The translations under genes and the position numbers were made by a program. The notes under the pieces were generated by a model. The model made no database searches. It saw only the letters and a program-made list of their open reading frames with translations, and was not told the origin of the DNA. This document shows positions 27,545 through 36,684 of a DNA stretch of 64,000 nucleotides, piece after piece (the stretch's first letter is position 1; each line of letters starts with the position of its first letter). The DNA lies in contig NZ_DS560019.1 in NCBI RefSeq assembly GCF_000154825.1, positions 868,001 to 932,000 on the forward strand, read 5' to 3'. The DNA is from Anaerofustis stercorihominis DSM 17244. GTDB lineage: Bacteria > Bacillota > Clostridia > Eubacteriales > Anaerofustaceae.

Positions 27545-27632
27545 GGAGGATTGACCGAGTGGCTAAGGAGCTCGCCTGGAAAGTGAGTAAGGTGTAACAG
27601 CCCCGCGGGTTCGAGTCCCGTGTCCTCCGCCA
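27545..27632 (+). tRNA. tRNA-Ser (anticodon GGA), CCA encoded
   Basis: The 88-base gene has acceptor strands GGAGGAT/GTCCTCC, discriminator G and encoded CCA (27630-27632). Anticodon arm CTCGC-CTGGAAA-GTGAG gives anticodon GGA, reading UCC/UCU. A long variable arm (class II) and the T loop GGGTTCGAGTCCC follow. It is a solitary tRNA gene with its own terminator. A weak promoter (TTGAGA at 27496, TAATTT 17 bases later) may precede it. Confidence 0.95.
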
Positions 27633-27645
27633 TATTTGATTTTAT

Positions 27646-27680
27646 TATCCTTTTAATGATTTAAAAGGATATTTTTTATT
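27646..27680 (+). terminator. Terminator of tRNA-Ser
   Basis: ATCCTTTTAA and TTAAAAGGAT (27647-27670) pair perfectly around TGAT, followed by a T-run. Confidence 0.88.
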
Positions 27681-27784
27681 TTATTTCTTATTTGTTCTTT
27701 TAGTAATGTGATTTAAGCTTTTTGATTATATACTATTGATTTTTTATCGAGTATTTTGTAAATAATAAATCTTGTGACTTACAT

Positions 27785-27813
27785 TAAAAAAAGCCCTTTT
27801 GGGCTTTTTTTAT
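27785..27813. terminator. Terminator of the LCP gene
   Basis: AAAAAAAGCCC and GGGCTTTTTT pair around TTTT, with T-runs on both strands. It overlaps the 3' end of the minus-strand LCP gene at 27810. Confidence 0.9.
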
Positions 27814-29153
27814 TTTGTATATACTTTTGAATCTATTGCATATTTCGTTGTATACAGAGTTTTATTTTCGTATTCTGTATTTCGTTGTTCCACTGTCGGA
27901 GAAACCGTATAGTCCGTTCCGTAGATTATTTTATGAAGATACTGTACATTTTCTTTTAATGTATCAAATATCAAGCACCATCCTCCGTTGATGGTCCCAG
28001 ATTTCATAAGGTCGTTTTTAGTAAGCGATTTTGATTTCGGACCACCGTCTCCTTTTAAGTATGCCATTATAATAGGCCACATATCGTTTGATGACATAGA
28101 TGTTGTGATATAAGGAAGTACCGATTCAAGGGCTTTCTTCTGTGTTAAAAGACTGCTGCTTTTTAGTTTGGAATAAATTTTTCCTAGAACTATTCTTTGT
28201 CTTGCCGTCCTTTGGTAATCTCCGTTTCCCGCATATCTTATCCTACAGTAAGATAATGCTTGTTTCCCATCTAAATTTTGATTTCCGGCTTTTGTGAGTT
28301 CTTTTGATTTTGCACCTTTTAAAAGTCTGTTATTTTCTCTTATATATTTATTCAGATTGTCGATTTCATCTTCTTTTACATTTACAGTAATTCCGCCCAG
28401 TGCATCCACTATATCGGCTACTGCTTTAAAGTTTACTTCTGCGTAATCGTGAATATTTAAGTCGAAGTTTTCATTCAAGGTCTTTACTGTCATTATAGGA
28501 CCGCCGAAGGAATGCGCAGCGTTTATTTTGTCAAAACCGTAATCCTCATCTCCGACTTGTGCAATTTTTATATAGGAGTCTCTGAGTATTGAAGTAAGAG
28601 TTATTTCTCCGGTCTTACTGTTTACAGAACAAACCATTAGTGAGTCGGTTCTTCCGTTTTCTTTCCCTCTTGAATCTACTCCGAATAAGGCATAATTTTT
28701 AATATATTTATTTTCTTTTCTGTAATAATCATTTACATAAGAAGATATCCCAAGTTCGCTGTCTCCCTTTGGAAAGTCAACGGTGTTCATTTTTGCGAAT
28801 ATTTGATTTACTTGATAATAAGCAAACGCCGATGCGGCAATCAAGAAAACAAGAATGAATACAGCAATTTTTTTGATTCTCTTCTTCCAAGGTTTTTGAG
28901 GCTTTTTCCTCTTTCCCTTAGGTCTTTTAGTCATTTTAGCAGGCTCTTCTCTTCTATGGTCCCTTGGGTCTTTATTGTTATTAGGTCTTTTAGGTCCGTT
29001 ATTATTAGAAGGTCTTTTCCCTTTTGGTCTTTTGCTTGGTTTTTTTCTGTTTCTTTTTTCTTTGTCTCTTATTTTTCTAAGTTCACCAAGAGCTTCGTTT
29101 TCATCTATTTTGATTACTTCTCCGTCAGCTCTTCTGACTACAATTTTACCCAT
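27810..29153 (-). CDS. LytR-CpsA-Psr (LCP) family wall-polymer ligase
   Basis: LCP enzymes attach anionic polymers such as teichoic acid or capsule to peptidoglycan. The 447 residues have a very long basic cytoplasmic tail (about 1-92, rich in Lys, Arg, Pro, Asn; KRPKGKR occurs twice), one membrane helix (about 95-114), then the extracellular LCP domain. Conserved parts are ALFGVDSRG near 155, GRTDSLM near 165, TSILRDSYIKI near 186, DKINAAHSFGG near 206, DALGGI, and CRIRYAGNGDYQRTARQR near 305 with the pyrophosphate-binding Arg residues. AGGTTATT precedes the start. The unusual feature is the tail. Confidence 0.92.
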   Translation of the reverse strand: MGKIVVRRADGEVIKIDENEALGELRKIRDKEKRNRKKPSKRPKGKRPSNNNGPKRPNNNKDPRDHRREEPAKMTKRPKGKRKKPQKPWKKRIKKIAVFILVFLIAASAFAYYQVNQIFAKMNTVDFPKGDSELGISSYVNDYYRKENKYIKNYALFGVDSRGKENGRTDSLMVCSVNSKTGEITLTSILRDSYIKIAQVGDEDYGFDKINAAHSFGGPIMTVKTLNENFDLNIHDYAEVNFKAVADIVDALGGITVNVKEDEIDNLNKYIRENNRLLKGAKSKELTKAGNQNLDGKQALSYCRIRYAGNGDYQRTARQRIVLGKIYSKLKSSSLLTQKKALESVLPYITTSMSSNDMWPIIMAYLKGDGGPKSKSLTKNDLMKSGTINGGWCLIFDTLKENVQYLHKIIYGTDYTVSPTVEQRNTEYENKTLYTTKYAIDSKVYTK

Positions 29154-29274
29154 ACTATAATAACCTCATTTTAAATATATTAGTATAAAATTAAATACTT
29201 AATCGTATTAATCGAAATTTGGTTTATTTTATCCATTTTATTTATAATATAACATTTATATTATGAAAGTATTA

Positions 29275-30405
29275 TTACCTTATTAAAATTTTATTAAGAA
29301 TAGGAGTTTTTACCTCTATTGCCTTACTTTGACACATTTCCTGACAGCAATAGCACCTTATGCATTTTGAATAGTCATAGCTTATCCTGTTTTCTTTTTC
29401 ATTAAAACTTATGGCTTTGTCGGGAAGGGGACATGCATTAACACAAATTTTACATCTGATGCATTTCTTCTGTACAATATAAGGCTTCTTTAAAATAAAT
29501 CTTCTGAACTTTTTATATTTATCAAATTTTCCTATCCCAACGGGTTCTCTTACTACGTCAAAGTCATTGTTAATAAACTTTTCAAAATCATCTCCGACGA
29601 TTTCAATGTCTTCTTCTTTAGTCCCATAATTGATTTTTCTGGCATATTCTATAAAAGGAAGATAATTTCTGTCCAGATTTACCATTTTAGCAAAAATTAT
29701 GTCAATTGCAATAGGGTCTTCGGAAATTAACAAAACATTCATCTTTGTCGGTGTTCCGCTTCCCGGTCCGTTTCCTTCCATTGCAACCACTCCGTCCATT
29801 ATGTTGAGCTTAGGCTTTATGGTCTTGACCAGGTCGATAAGCATTTTTGAAAAACTTTCTCCGTCGGAGAATTTAACGTGGCTTGCTCCTTTATTAAATC
29901 CGTTTACGCAGCCGAAAATATTTTTTATCGCACCGGTTATCCTTGTAAGCTGATGAGTTTTCATTTTTGAAATACTAATAATACTGTCGCTCTCGGTTAC
30001 TGCATTTGCTATCTCAAATTGCTTTGCGAAATCATTTTCGGGATTATGGACAGTGTTTCCCTGAGAAAAATCTTTTAATTCTATGTTGTATTTTTCTCCT
30101 ATATCATATAGTCCGCTTTCTTTTGCTACGGATATGGTCGAGCCTTTTCCCGGAGAATCTCCGTAGGATATATTTTTATAATCATTTTCTTTTAGTATTT
30201 TTACCATTGCCTCAAAGACGCTTGGGTGAGTTGTAACTGCATATTCCGGACTTCTCGGTTTTAGAAGGTTTGGTTTTATTAGGATTTTTTCGTCTTTATT
30301 TACGAACTTTTCAATCCCTCCGACCAAATCTATCCCCTTTTTTAGGGCATTATATACATTTTCTATTTCATAGTTATCCAAATAAACTAATGCAACTTTT
30401 GACAT
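29275..30405 (-). CDS. DUF362 protein with two 4Fe-4S clusters
   Basis: The 376 residues consist of a DUF362 domain (about 1-290) with KPNLLKP near 46, GDSPGKG near 101, SKMKTH near 144 and GNGPGSGTP near 212, followed by a C-terminal ferredoxin with two clusters: CIRCKICVNACP near 317 and CIRCYCCQEMC near 348. DUF362-ferredoxin proteins are common in anaerobes; their reaction is unknown. It is divergent from tilS. On the minus strand an extended -10 box (TGGTATACT, 30432-30440) is a likely promoter. Confidence 0.85.
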   Translation of the reverse strand: MSKVALVYLDNYEIENVYNALKKGIDLVGGIEKFVNKDEKILIKPNLLKPRSPEYAVTTHPSVFEAMVKILKENDYKNISYGDSPGKGSTISVAKESGLYDIGEKYNIELKDFSQGNTVHNPENDFAKQFEIANAVTESDSIISISKMKTHQLTRITGAIKNIFGCVNGFNKGASHVKFSDGESFSKMLIDLVKTIKPKLNIMDGVVAMEGNGPGSGTPTKMNVLLISEDPIAIDIIFAKMVNLDRNYLPFIEYARKINYGTKEEDIEIVGDDFEKFINNDFDVVREPVGIGKFDKYKKFRRFILKKPYIVQKKCIRCKICVNACPLPDKAISFNEKENRISYDYSKCIRCYCCQEMCQSKAIEVKTPILNKILIR

Positions 30406-30478
30406 GATTATCTCCGTTTATATTTTTAGATAGTATACCATAATTTTACTTTAAAGTGTAATATTTATGGTATTTACC

Positions 30479-30507
30479 TTGATAATTGCTTTTTACTTTA
30501 TTAAAAT
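30479..30507 (+). promoter_or_regulatory. Promoter immediately upstream of tilS
   Basis: TTGATA (30479-30484) and TAAAAT (30502-30507) are 17 bases apart. Initiation would fall within about two bases of the tilS ATG at 30514. Confidence 0.65.
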
Positions 30508-30513
30508 GGACAT

Positions 30514-31908
30514 ATGAGAAAAAATTCAGCGAAGATTGTTAAAAAAGTAAAAGATTTTATTTTAAAGAACAATTTAATAAAAAACAAAGATAAAGTGATG
30601 ATTGCTTTATCCGGAGGCAGTGACTCTGTTTGTTTGCTTCATATCTTGAATACATTAAAAAATGATATGGGATTTTCTTTATATGCTTTTCATTTAAATC
30701 ATAATATCAGAGAAGAAGCAAAGAGAGATGAAAAGTTTGTTTTAGATCTATGTAAAACTTATGACGTCCCTTTATTTCTTGAAAGCGAAGATATGCCGGC
30801 GCTTCATGAAGACAGCAGTCTTGGATTGGAAGAAATAGGCAGAAAGAAAAGATATGAACTCATAAATAAAATAATGAAAGAAAATCATATTGATAAAGCT
30901 GCAACAGCTCATCATCTTCTTGACCATAGCGAAAGCATGATTTTAAATATGGTAAGAGGAAGCGGAATAAGAGGACTTAGAGGTATTTCCGTAAAAAATG
31001 ATAATATAATCAGACCTATTTTAAATCTTACCAAAGAAGAAATTTTATGCTATATAGAAGAAAATGAACTCGAATACGTAACCGATGTGACGAATTTCGA
31101 TACCGATTACAGCAGGAATAATATTAGGCATAACATACTTCCTCATTTGGAGGAAATAAATGATAATGTTTATAATCATTTTTTTGAGCTCTCGAGTGTT
31201 GCCGGAGAAGTAGACGATTTATTAAATGAGCTTGCTTCCGAAGTAAATATTATCAAAGAAGATAGCAAAGTTTATATAAGTCTGAAAGATTATTATTCTC
31301 TTCATATTGCGGTTAAAAAGCAGATATTATTCAATATGTTAAATCAGCTCGGTATAAAAAAAGATATAAATTCAAGGGCGATAAATAATATAGTTGATTT
31401 GATAGAAAAAAATAATACATCTTTTGAAATAAATTTAATAAATAATATTGTAGCAAAACGAAGATATGATAAACTATACTTTGAGTATTTAAGTAAAGAT
31501 AAAAGAGAAAGTATAAATTGGGAAGTAGATAATAAAAATAAATTTGAAATCAAATACAATGATATTATCATCAAATTAGAAAAAAAAGATGTTTTAGACA
31601 AAAACAGTGAAGATAAATACGTGGATTATGATAAAATAAGGGGTAAACTTTTTTTAAGGACGAGAAAAGATGGAGATAAATTTTCTCCTTTTGGTTTAAA
31701 CGGAAGTAAAAAGTTAAAAAAATATTTTATAGATAAAAAAATACCAAAGGAAGACAGGGACTTTATCCCGCTTTTAGTAGATGAAGAAAATATCGTTGCG
31801 GTTATAGGCTATGACATAAACAATAAATACAGGATAGATGAAAATACAAAAAATATATTAAGCATAAATTATAAAACTATGAGAGGTAAACATGAAAGAA
31901 GACATTAA
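30514..31908 (+). CDS. tilS: tRNA(Ile)-lysidine synthetase
   Basis: Converts the wobble C of the minor tRNA-Ile to lysidine so that it reads AUA; essential in most bacteria. The 464 residues show the PP-loop ALSGGSDSVCLL near 32, HLNHNIREEAKRDE near 68 and HHLLDHSESMILNM near 133, with the TilS substrate domain and C-terminal domain (about 380-464) following. No ribosome site precedes ATG 30514, and the nearby promoter would leave almost no leader. It overlaps hpt by 17 bases. tilS-hpt-ftsH is a conserved Firmicute order. Confidence 0.95.
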   Translation: MRKNSAKIVKKVKDFILKNNLIKNKDKVMIALSGGSDSVCLLHILNTLKNDMGFSLYAFHLNHNIREEAKRDEKFVLDLCKTYDVPLFLESEDMPALHEDSSLGLEEIGRKKRYELINKIMKENHIDKAATAHHLLDHSESMILNMVRGSGIRGLRGISVKNDNIIRPILNLTKEEILCYIEENELEYVTDVTNFDTDYSRNNIRHNILPHLEEINDNVYNHFFELSSVAGEVDDLLNELASEVNIIKEDSKVYISLKDYYSLHIAVKKQILFNMLNQLGIKKDINSRAINNIVDLIEKNNTSFEINLINNIVAKRRYDKLYFEYLSKDKRESINWEVDNKNKFEIKYNDIIIKLEKKDVLDKNSEDKYVDYDKIRGKLFLRTRKDGDKFSPFGLNGSKKLKKYFIDKKIPKEDRDFIPLLVDEENIVAVIGYDINNKYRIDENTKNILSINYKTMRGKHERRH

Positions 31909-32425
31909 AGAAATTTTGATCACCGAAGAAGAGCTTAAAGAAAAAGTTCAGGAGCTTGGTAAAATATTAACAAAGGATTATAAGGATAAAAATCCGCTTG
32001 TTATATGTGTTTTAAGAGGAGCGGTAATGTTCTTAAGCGATTTACTAAGAGAAATCGATACCTTTGTGGATATGGACTTTATGGCTGTATCGAGCTATGA
32101 AGGTACTAATTCTTCGGGAGTAGTAAATATCGTAAAAGACCTTACAACTAATATAGAAGGAAGAGACGTACTTATAGTAGAGGATATCCTTGATACGGGA
32201 AGGACTTTGGATTATTTGATGAGGATCTTAAATCAAAGACACCCTAAGAGCATGAAAATATGTTCATTACTTATTAAAAAGGGAAGAGAAGAAATAAAAG
32301 TTCCTGTGGATTATTACGGATTTTATATCCCTAACGAATTCGTGGTGGGATATGGACTTGACTATGATGATAAATACAGAAATCTTAAGTATATAGGTAT
32401 ACTAAAAGAAGAAGTTTATTCATAA
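31892..32425 (+). CDS. hpt: Hypoxanthine phosphoribosyltransferase
   Basis: Purine salvage enzyme converting hypoxanthine or guanine with PRPP to IMP or GMP. The 177 residues carry the PRPP motif VLIVEDILDTGRTLDYL near 97 and CVLRGAVMFLSDLLREI near 42. It is translationally coupled to tilS (17-base overlap, AGAGGT before ATG) and precedes ftsH. Confidence 0.95.
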   Translation: MKEDIKEILITEEELKEKVQELGKILTKDYKDKNPLVICVLRGAVMFLSDLLREIDTFVDMDFMAVSSYEGTNSSGVVNIVKDLTTNIEGRDVLIVEDILDTGRTLDYLMRILNQRHPKSMKICSLLIKKGREEIKVPVDYYGFYIPNEFVVGYGLDYDDKYRNLKYIGILKEEVYS

Positions 32426-32467
32426 AATAAAGATAATGTTAAAATTTTTTATATACTTTGCTAATTA

Positions 32468-32496
32468 TTGTTAATAATTAATAAGTATGATAAAAT
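32468..32496 (+). promoter_or_regulatory. Promoter upstream of ftsH
   Basis: TTGTTA (32468-32473) and TAAAAT (32491-32496) are separated by 17 bases. ftsH therefore has its own transcript in addition to read-through from hpt. Confidence 0.6.
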
Positions 32497-32532
32497 AACT
32501 AATTAATAAAGGAAAGGAAATAGGTAAATATT

Positions 32533-34416
32533 TTGAATAAAAGATTTAAAACAGTGACTATATATATTGTTCTGATCTTAGGTACTTATTTACTTGTCAG
32601 CATGCTTACGGGATCACTAAATCCACTGTCGAGTTCTGCCAAGACAGAAAAAGCATCTTACAGTAAATTGGTACAAAATATAGAATCGGACAATGTAAAA
32701 AGTATAATTATAAATAGAAATAAATCCACTGCCAAATCGACACTGAAAAGCGGGGATACAATGCTTGTATCCAATGTATCCGTAACGGAGCTAGATAAAC
32801 TTATTACAAGTTATATCACAGAAAAACCGGGAGAATTGGACGTAACATATGATGTGTCAAATCCATCGGGGTGGACCAGTGCTTTAATGGCACTTATATC
32901 CATAGGTCTACTGGGATTTTTGGTTTTTGTGTTCTTCTCTCAGCAGGGAGGCGGAGGAAATAAAGTGATGACTTTCGGAAAGAGCAAAGCCAAGCTTTAT
33001 ACAAAATCCGATAAGCAGTATACTTTTGCTGACGTAGCAGGAGCTGATGAAGAAAAAGAAGAGCTTGCGGAAGTCGTAGACTTCTTAAAATCTCCTAGAA
33101 GATATATTGACCTTGGAGCGAGGATACCTAAAGGGGTACTTTTGGTGGGACCTCCGGGAACAGGTAAAACACTCCTTGCAAAAGCGACCGCAGGAGAAGC
33201 AAAGGTTCCTTTCTTCAGTATAAGCGGTTCCGATTTTGTTGAAATGTTCGTGGGTGTAGGTGCCAGCAGAGTCAGAGATTTATTCGAAACTGCAAAGAAA
33301 AACTCACCTTGTATCGTATTCATAGATGAAATCGACGCTGTGGGACGTCACAGAGGTGCAGGTCTCGGCGGCGGAAACGATGAAAGAGAACAGACATTAA
33401 ATCAATTATTGGTTGAAATGGACGGTTTTTCAAATCAGGAAGGTATAATCATCATTGCGGCTACCAACAGAGCCGATATATTAGACCCTGCTATTTTAAG
33501 ACCGGGCAGATTTGACAGACAAGTAATGGTTGCTCCTCCGGATGTAAAGGGAAGAGAAGATATATTAAAAGTTCATTCTAAAGGCAAACCTTTGGCAGAT
33601 GATATCGACCTAAGTATTATCGCAAAGAGTACAGCCGGCTTTACGGGTGCGGACCTTGAAAATGTGATGAATGAAGCAAGTTTGCTTGCAGCGAGAAAAA
33701 GAGAAAAGAAAGTTTCTATGAAGGATATCGAAGAAGCAATTAAGAGAGTAATTGCAGGTCCGGAAAAGAAAAGTAAAGTAATCACCGATGAAGATAAGAA
33801 AATCACTGCTGCTCATGAAGCTGGTCATGCAGTTGTAATGAAGAGTCTTCCTCAGTGCGATGAAGTCAGAGAAATTTCTATCATTCCTAGGGGAATGGCT
33901 GCTGGATATACTATTTCTCTGCCGGATAATGACAATTCTCATATGCCAAAAGGTAAACTTCTCGATTTGATATGCGGTCTTCTTGGAGGAAGAGCTGCGG
34001 AAGAAGTTTTGCTTGACGATATATGTACAGGAGCTTCAAACGATATCGAAAGAGCTTCAAAAATAGCAAGAAGCATGGTAACCGAATGGGGTATGTCTGA
34101 ACTTTTAGGACCTCTCGGACTAGGAAGCGGACAGGACGATGTATTCATCGGAAGAGATTTCCTCAGAAGTAAAAACTACGGAGAAGAAGTTGCCAGTGCT
34201 ATAGATAAAGAAGTAAGAGATATTATCAACGAATGTCATGAAAAAGCTATAAATATCTTAAAAGAACACAAAGATAAACTTGAACTTGTAACAAACGAAC
34301 TTATAAAGAAAGAAACTTTGACCGGAGAAGAATTTGCAAGTCTTTATGAAACAGGCAAATATCCGGGCGAAGCGGAAGAAGCAAAGGATAAGGAAGAAAA
34401 TAAAGATGAACAGTAA
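32533..34416 (+). CDS. ftsH: ATP-dependent zinc metalloprotease FtsH
   Basis: Hexameric membrane protease for quality control. The start is TTG 32533, with AGGT 8 bases upstream; no ATG gives the membrane N-terminus. Two membrane helices (about 8-26 and 113-135) flank an extracellular domain. The AAA domain has Walker A GPPGTGKT near 206 and Walker [11 protein letters not shown] near 262, arginine-finger region RPGRFDRQ near 318, and the zinc site HEAGH near 423. The 627-residue length is normal. It overlaps the following thioesterase gene by 11 bases. Confidence 0.97.
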   Translation: MNKRFKTVTIYIVLILGTYLLVSMLTGSLNPLSSSAKTEKASYSKLVQNIESDNVKSIIINRNKSTAKSTLKSGDTMLVSNVSVTELDKLITSYITEKPGELDVTYDVSNPSGWTSALMALISIGLLGFLVFVFFSQQGGGGNKVMTFGKSKAKLYTKSDKQYTFADVAGADEEKEELAEVVDFLKSPRRYIDLGARIPKGVLLVGPPGTGKTLLAKATAGEAKVPFFSISGSDFVEMFVGVGASRVRDLFETAKKNSPCIVFIDEIDAVGRHRGAGLGGGNDEREQTLNQLLVEMDGFSNQEGIIIIAATNRADILDPAILRPGRFDRQVMVAPPDVKGREDILKVHSKGKPLADDIDLSIIAKSTAGFTGADLENVMNEASLLAARKREKKVSMKDIEEAIKRVIAGPEKKSKVITDEDKKITAAHEAGHAVVMKSLPQCDEVREISIIPRGMAAGYTISLPDNDNSHMPKGKLLDLICGLLGGRAAEEVLLDDICTGASNDIERASKIARSMVTEWGMSELLGPLGLGSGQDDVFIGRDFLRSKNYGEEVASAIDKEVRDIINECHEKAINILKEHKDKLELVTNELIKKETLTGEEFASLYETGKYPGEAEEAKDKEENKDEQ

Positions 34417-34801
34417 ATTGACAGTTGGGCTTAAGAACGAAAGAGAATTAACAGTTGAAGAAAAACATCTTGCTTCAAGCAAAGGCAGTGGAGCCGCGGA
34501 AGTATTTTCCACTCCGGATATGCTTTTATTGATGGAAGGAACTTGTTTTAAATTAGCAGAAGAATACTTGGACGAAGGAGAATCTACCGTGGGAACGGCG
34601 GCAAACTTTAAACATTTGGCGGCAACTCCTCTCGGGATGAAAGTCAGATGTGAATGTGAACTTATCGAAGTAGACAGAAGAAGACTTTTATTTAAAGTCG
34701 ATGTTTATGACGAACAAGAAAAAGTGGGAGAAGGTACTCACGAAAGATTTATAATAGACCAAGCAAAATTCGAAGCGAAAGCAGAAGCTAAAAAGAAATA
34801 A
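34406..34801 (+). CDS. FlK-like hotdog thioesterase
   Basis: A 131-residue hotdog-fold protein. Thr36 (STPD), Glu44 (MEGTC) and His70 (NFKHLA) are spaced exactly as the Thr42, Glu50, His76 triad of fluoroacetyl-CoA thioesterase FlK, though its substrate here is unknown and probably another acyl-CoA. The ATG at 34406 lies inside the ftsH 3' end (11-base overlap) and has AAGGAAGAAAATAAAG upstream; an earlier in-frame ATG (34334) would add a basic stretch encoded by ftsH in another frame. A terminator follows. Confidence 0.85.
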   Translation: MNSKLTVGLKNERELTVEEKHLASSKGSGAAEVFSTPDMLLLMEGTCFKLAEEYLDEGESTVGTAANFKHLAATPLGMKVRCECELIEVDRRRLLFKVDVYDEQEKVGEGTHERFIIDQAKFEAKAEAKKK

Positions 34802-34812
34802 ATCAAATATTT

Positions 34813-34845
34813 AAAAGAGCGGTAATGCTACCGCTCTTTTTTTAT
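34813..34845 (+). terminator. Terminator after the ftsH transcript
   Basis: AAAAGAGCGGTA and TACCGCTCTTTT pair around ATGC, followed by TTT. It is very stable. Confidence 0.93.
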
Positions 34846-34947
34846 AAAAAGTTTATACATCAAACGTTATATTTTTCAAGATAATTTTTTATTTTATGTA
34901 ATAATTAACTTATAAAAATAATTTATTAAATAAAGATGGTGTTTATA

Positions 34948-35316
34948 ATGAAAATAGATTATAAAAAGTTAGGTGGAAAAATTAAAAAGGCAAGACAAAA
35001 AGAAAATTTAACCCAGGAAACTTTAGCCGAAATATTAGACTTATCAGCCAGTCATTTAAGTCATGTGGAAAATGGACTTGCAAAAGTATCATTACCAACT
35101 ATTTATTCTATTGCCAAAATATTAAATGTAAGTTTGGATAATCTATTAGGTCTTGAATTTGAAAATGAATCATTATATGTAACGATAAAGGAAATAAAAA
35201 AATTATTGGAATTCTGTTCAATTACAGAAAAAGAATTATTATTTGAAAATCTTGAAATATTAAAATTGTATAATTTGAAAGAATATTTAGTAAAGTGTGA
35301 AAATTTAAGTATCTAA
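34948..35316 (+). CDS. XRE-family helix-turn-helix regulator
   Basis: A 122-residue Cro/CI-type protein. The HTH occupies about residues 10-60: RQKENLTQETLAEILDLSAS then HLSHVENGLAKVSLPT. The rest is a short helical C-terminus (KELLFENLEILKLYNLKEYL) with no obvious ligand site. ATG 34948 is favoured by GATGGTG 6 bases upstream; the in-frame ATG 34936 lies within that site. The gene stands alone between a terminator and the CoA-transferase; the target is unknown. Confidence 0.8.
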   Translation: MKIDYKKLGGKIKKARQKENLTQETLAEILDLSASHLSHVENGLAKVSLPTIYSIAKILNVSLDNLLGLEFENESLYVTIKEIKKLLEFCSITEKELLFENLEILKLYNLKEYLVKCENLSI

Positions 35317-35415
35317 ATAATTTATTATTTCAATATTTAATTACGATACGAATTTTTTAACTTTTCCTTTGATTACTAAGATGATATACTTTAATAAATA
35401 TCGGAGGTTATAAAT

Positions 35416-36648
35416 ATGATAAAAGAAAATAATCAATCTAAGGATTATAAAAAAGTAAGAATGAACGGAGCATTGAGCAATTTAAAAATACTCGATTTTT
35501 CTACTCTTCTTCCCGGACCTTATGCTTCTTTGGTCTTTGCCGATATGGGTGCGCAGGTAATAAAAATAAGCTCCTCATCAAGACCGGATATCGTTGCGGA
35601 TTATCCTCCTTTTGTAGACGGTACTGATTTATCAGCTAATCAAGCTTGGCTTGGCAGAAATAAAAAGAATTTATTTCTAAATTTAAAAAATCCTAAGGCA
35701 ATAGATATCGTAAAAGAACTTATAATGGAATATGATATTATTTTGGAGCAGTTTCGTCCAGGAGTAATGGATAAACTTGGGCTGGGTTATGAAAAGCTTA
35801 AGAAAATCAATCCCAATCTCATATATTGTTCTCTTACTGGATACGGACAGACGGGACCTTTGAGCCAAAATGCGGGACATGATATAAATTACCTTGCAAG
35901 AAGCGGAAATATGGCGCATGCGGGAAAGGCTGATATCGGACCTGTTCTTACGAATATGCAGATTGCGGATGTTTGTGCGGGCTCGATGAATTCCGTAGTT
36001 GGTATATTGGCGGCTGTAAATTACAGGAATATGACAGGAGAAGGTCAGTATATAGATATTTCCATGTACGACGGGTTGATACCTTTCAATGCAATGGACG
36101 GTGCGGGTTTCTTGGTTTCGGGAGAAGAGCCTAAAAGGGAAAAACAAAGGCTTAACGGCGGATGTATATATGATTTTTACCAAACAAAAGACGGTGAATA
36201 CCTCAGTGTAGGTTGTCTGGAGCCTCAGTTTTGGAGGGAATTTTGTATACTTATTGACAGGGAAGAATACATTGAAGGTTCGGTATGTCCGGAAGAAATC
36301 GATAATGTCAAAGAAGATATAAGAAATGTTATAAAGAATAAAACAAAAGATGAGTGGATGGAAATATTCAGCGGCAGAGACGTTTGTGTGGAACCTGTAT
36401 TATCATTAAAAGAAGCATTGATTGAAGATGAGCATGTCAAGAAAAGAGAAATGGTCGTAGATGTAAAAAGCTCTCAAAATGAAGATATTAATATAAAACA
36501 AATGGGAAATCCAATAAAACTTTCGAAATGTCCTTATAATTATGAAAAGTCGGGATATCCTCTCGGATATCATACTAAAGAAATAATAACTTCCATGGGT
36601 TATTCAAGTGAAGAATTTGAAGAGATGAATAAAGAGGGAGTGTTCTAG
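35416..36648 (+). CDS. Family III CoA-transferase (CaiB/BaiF type)
   Basis: Family III enzymes move CoA between acyl acids or epimerise 2-methylacyl-CoA. The 410 residues show LDFSTLLPGPYAS near 26, DMGAQVIKI near 42, PGVMDKLGLGYE near 116, GYGQTGP near 140 and the conserved catalytic aspartate in GHDINYLARSGN near 155. It resembles the alpha-methylacyl-CoA racemase branch, but the substrate cannot be told from sequence. CGGAGGT lies 7 bases before ATG. The gene is monocistronic, ending in a terminator shared with fbp. Confidence 0.88.
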   Translation: MIKENNQSKDYKKVRMNGALSNLKILDFSTLLPGPYASLVFADMGAQVIKISSSSRPDIVADYPPFVDGTDLSANQAWLGRNKKNLFLNLKNPKAIDIVKELIMEYDIILEQFRPGVMDKLGLGYEKLKKINPNLIYCSLTGYGQTGPLSQNAGHDINYLARSGNMAHAGKADIGPVLTNMQIADVCAGSMNSVVGILAAVNYRNMTGEGQYIDISMYDGLIPFNAMDGAGFLVSGEEPKREKQRLNGGCIYDFYQTKDGEYLSVGCLEPQFWREFCILIDREEYIEGSVCPEEIDNVKEDIRNVIKNKTKDEWMEIFSGRDVCVEPVLSLKEALIEDEHVKKREMVVDVKSSQNEDINIKQMGNPIKLSKCPYNYEKSGYPLGYHTKEIITSMGYSSEEFEEMNKEGVF

Positions 36649-36656
36649 GTTAAAAA

Positions 36657-36684
36657 TAAAAAAGACCCTTATGGGTCTTTTTTA
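36657..36684. terminator. Shared terminator between the CoA-transferase and fbp
   Basis: AAAGACCC and GGGTCTTT pair around TTAT, with A-run and T-run flanks suitable for both convergent transcripts. Confidence 0.9.

Noticed and set aside
35683-36183. A 166-residue minus-strand frame within the CoA-transferase gene
   Set aside because: Antisense to conserved motifs of a family III CoA-transferase, with no promoter or ribosome site.
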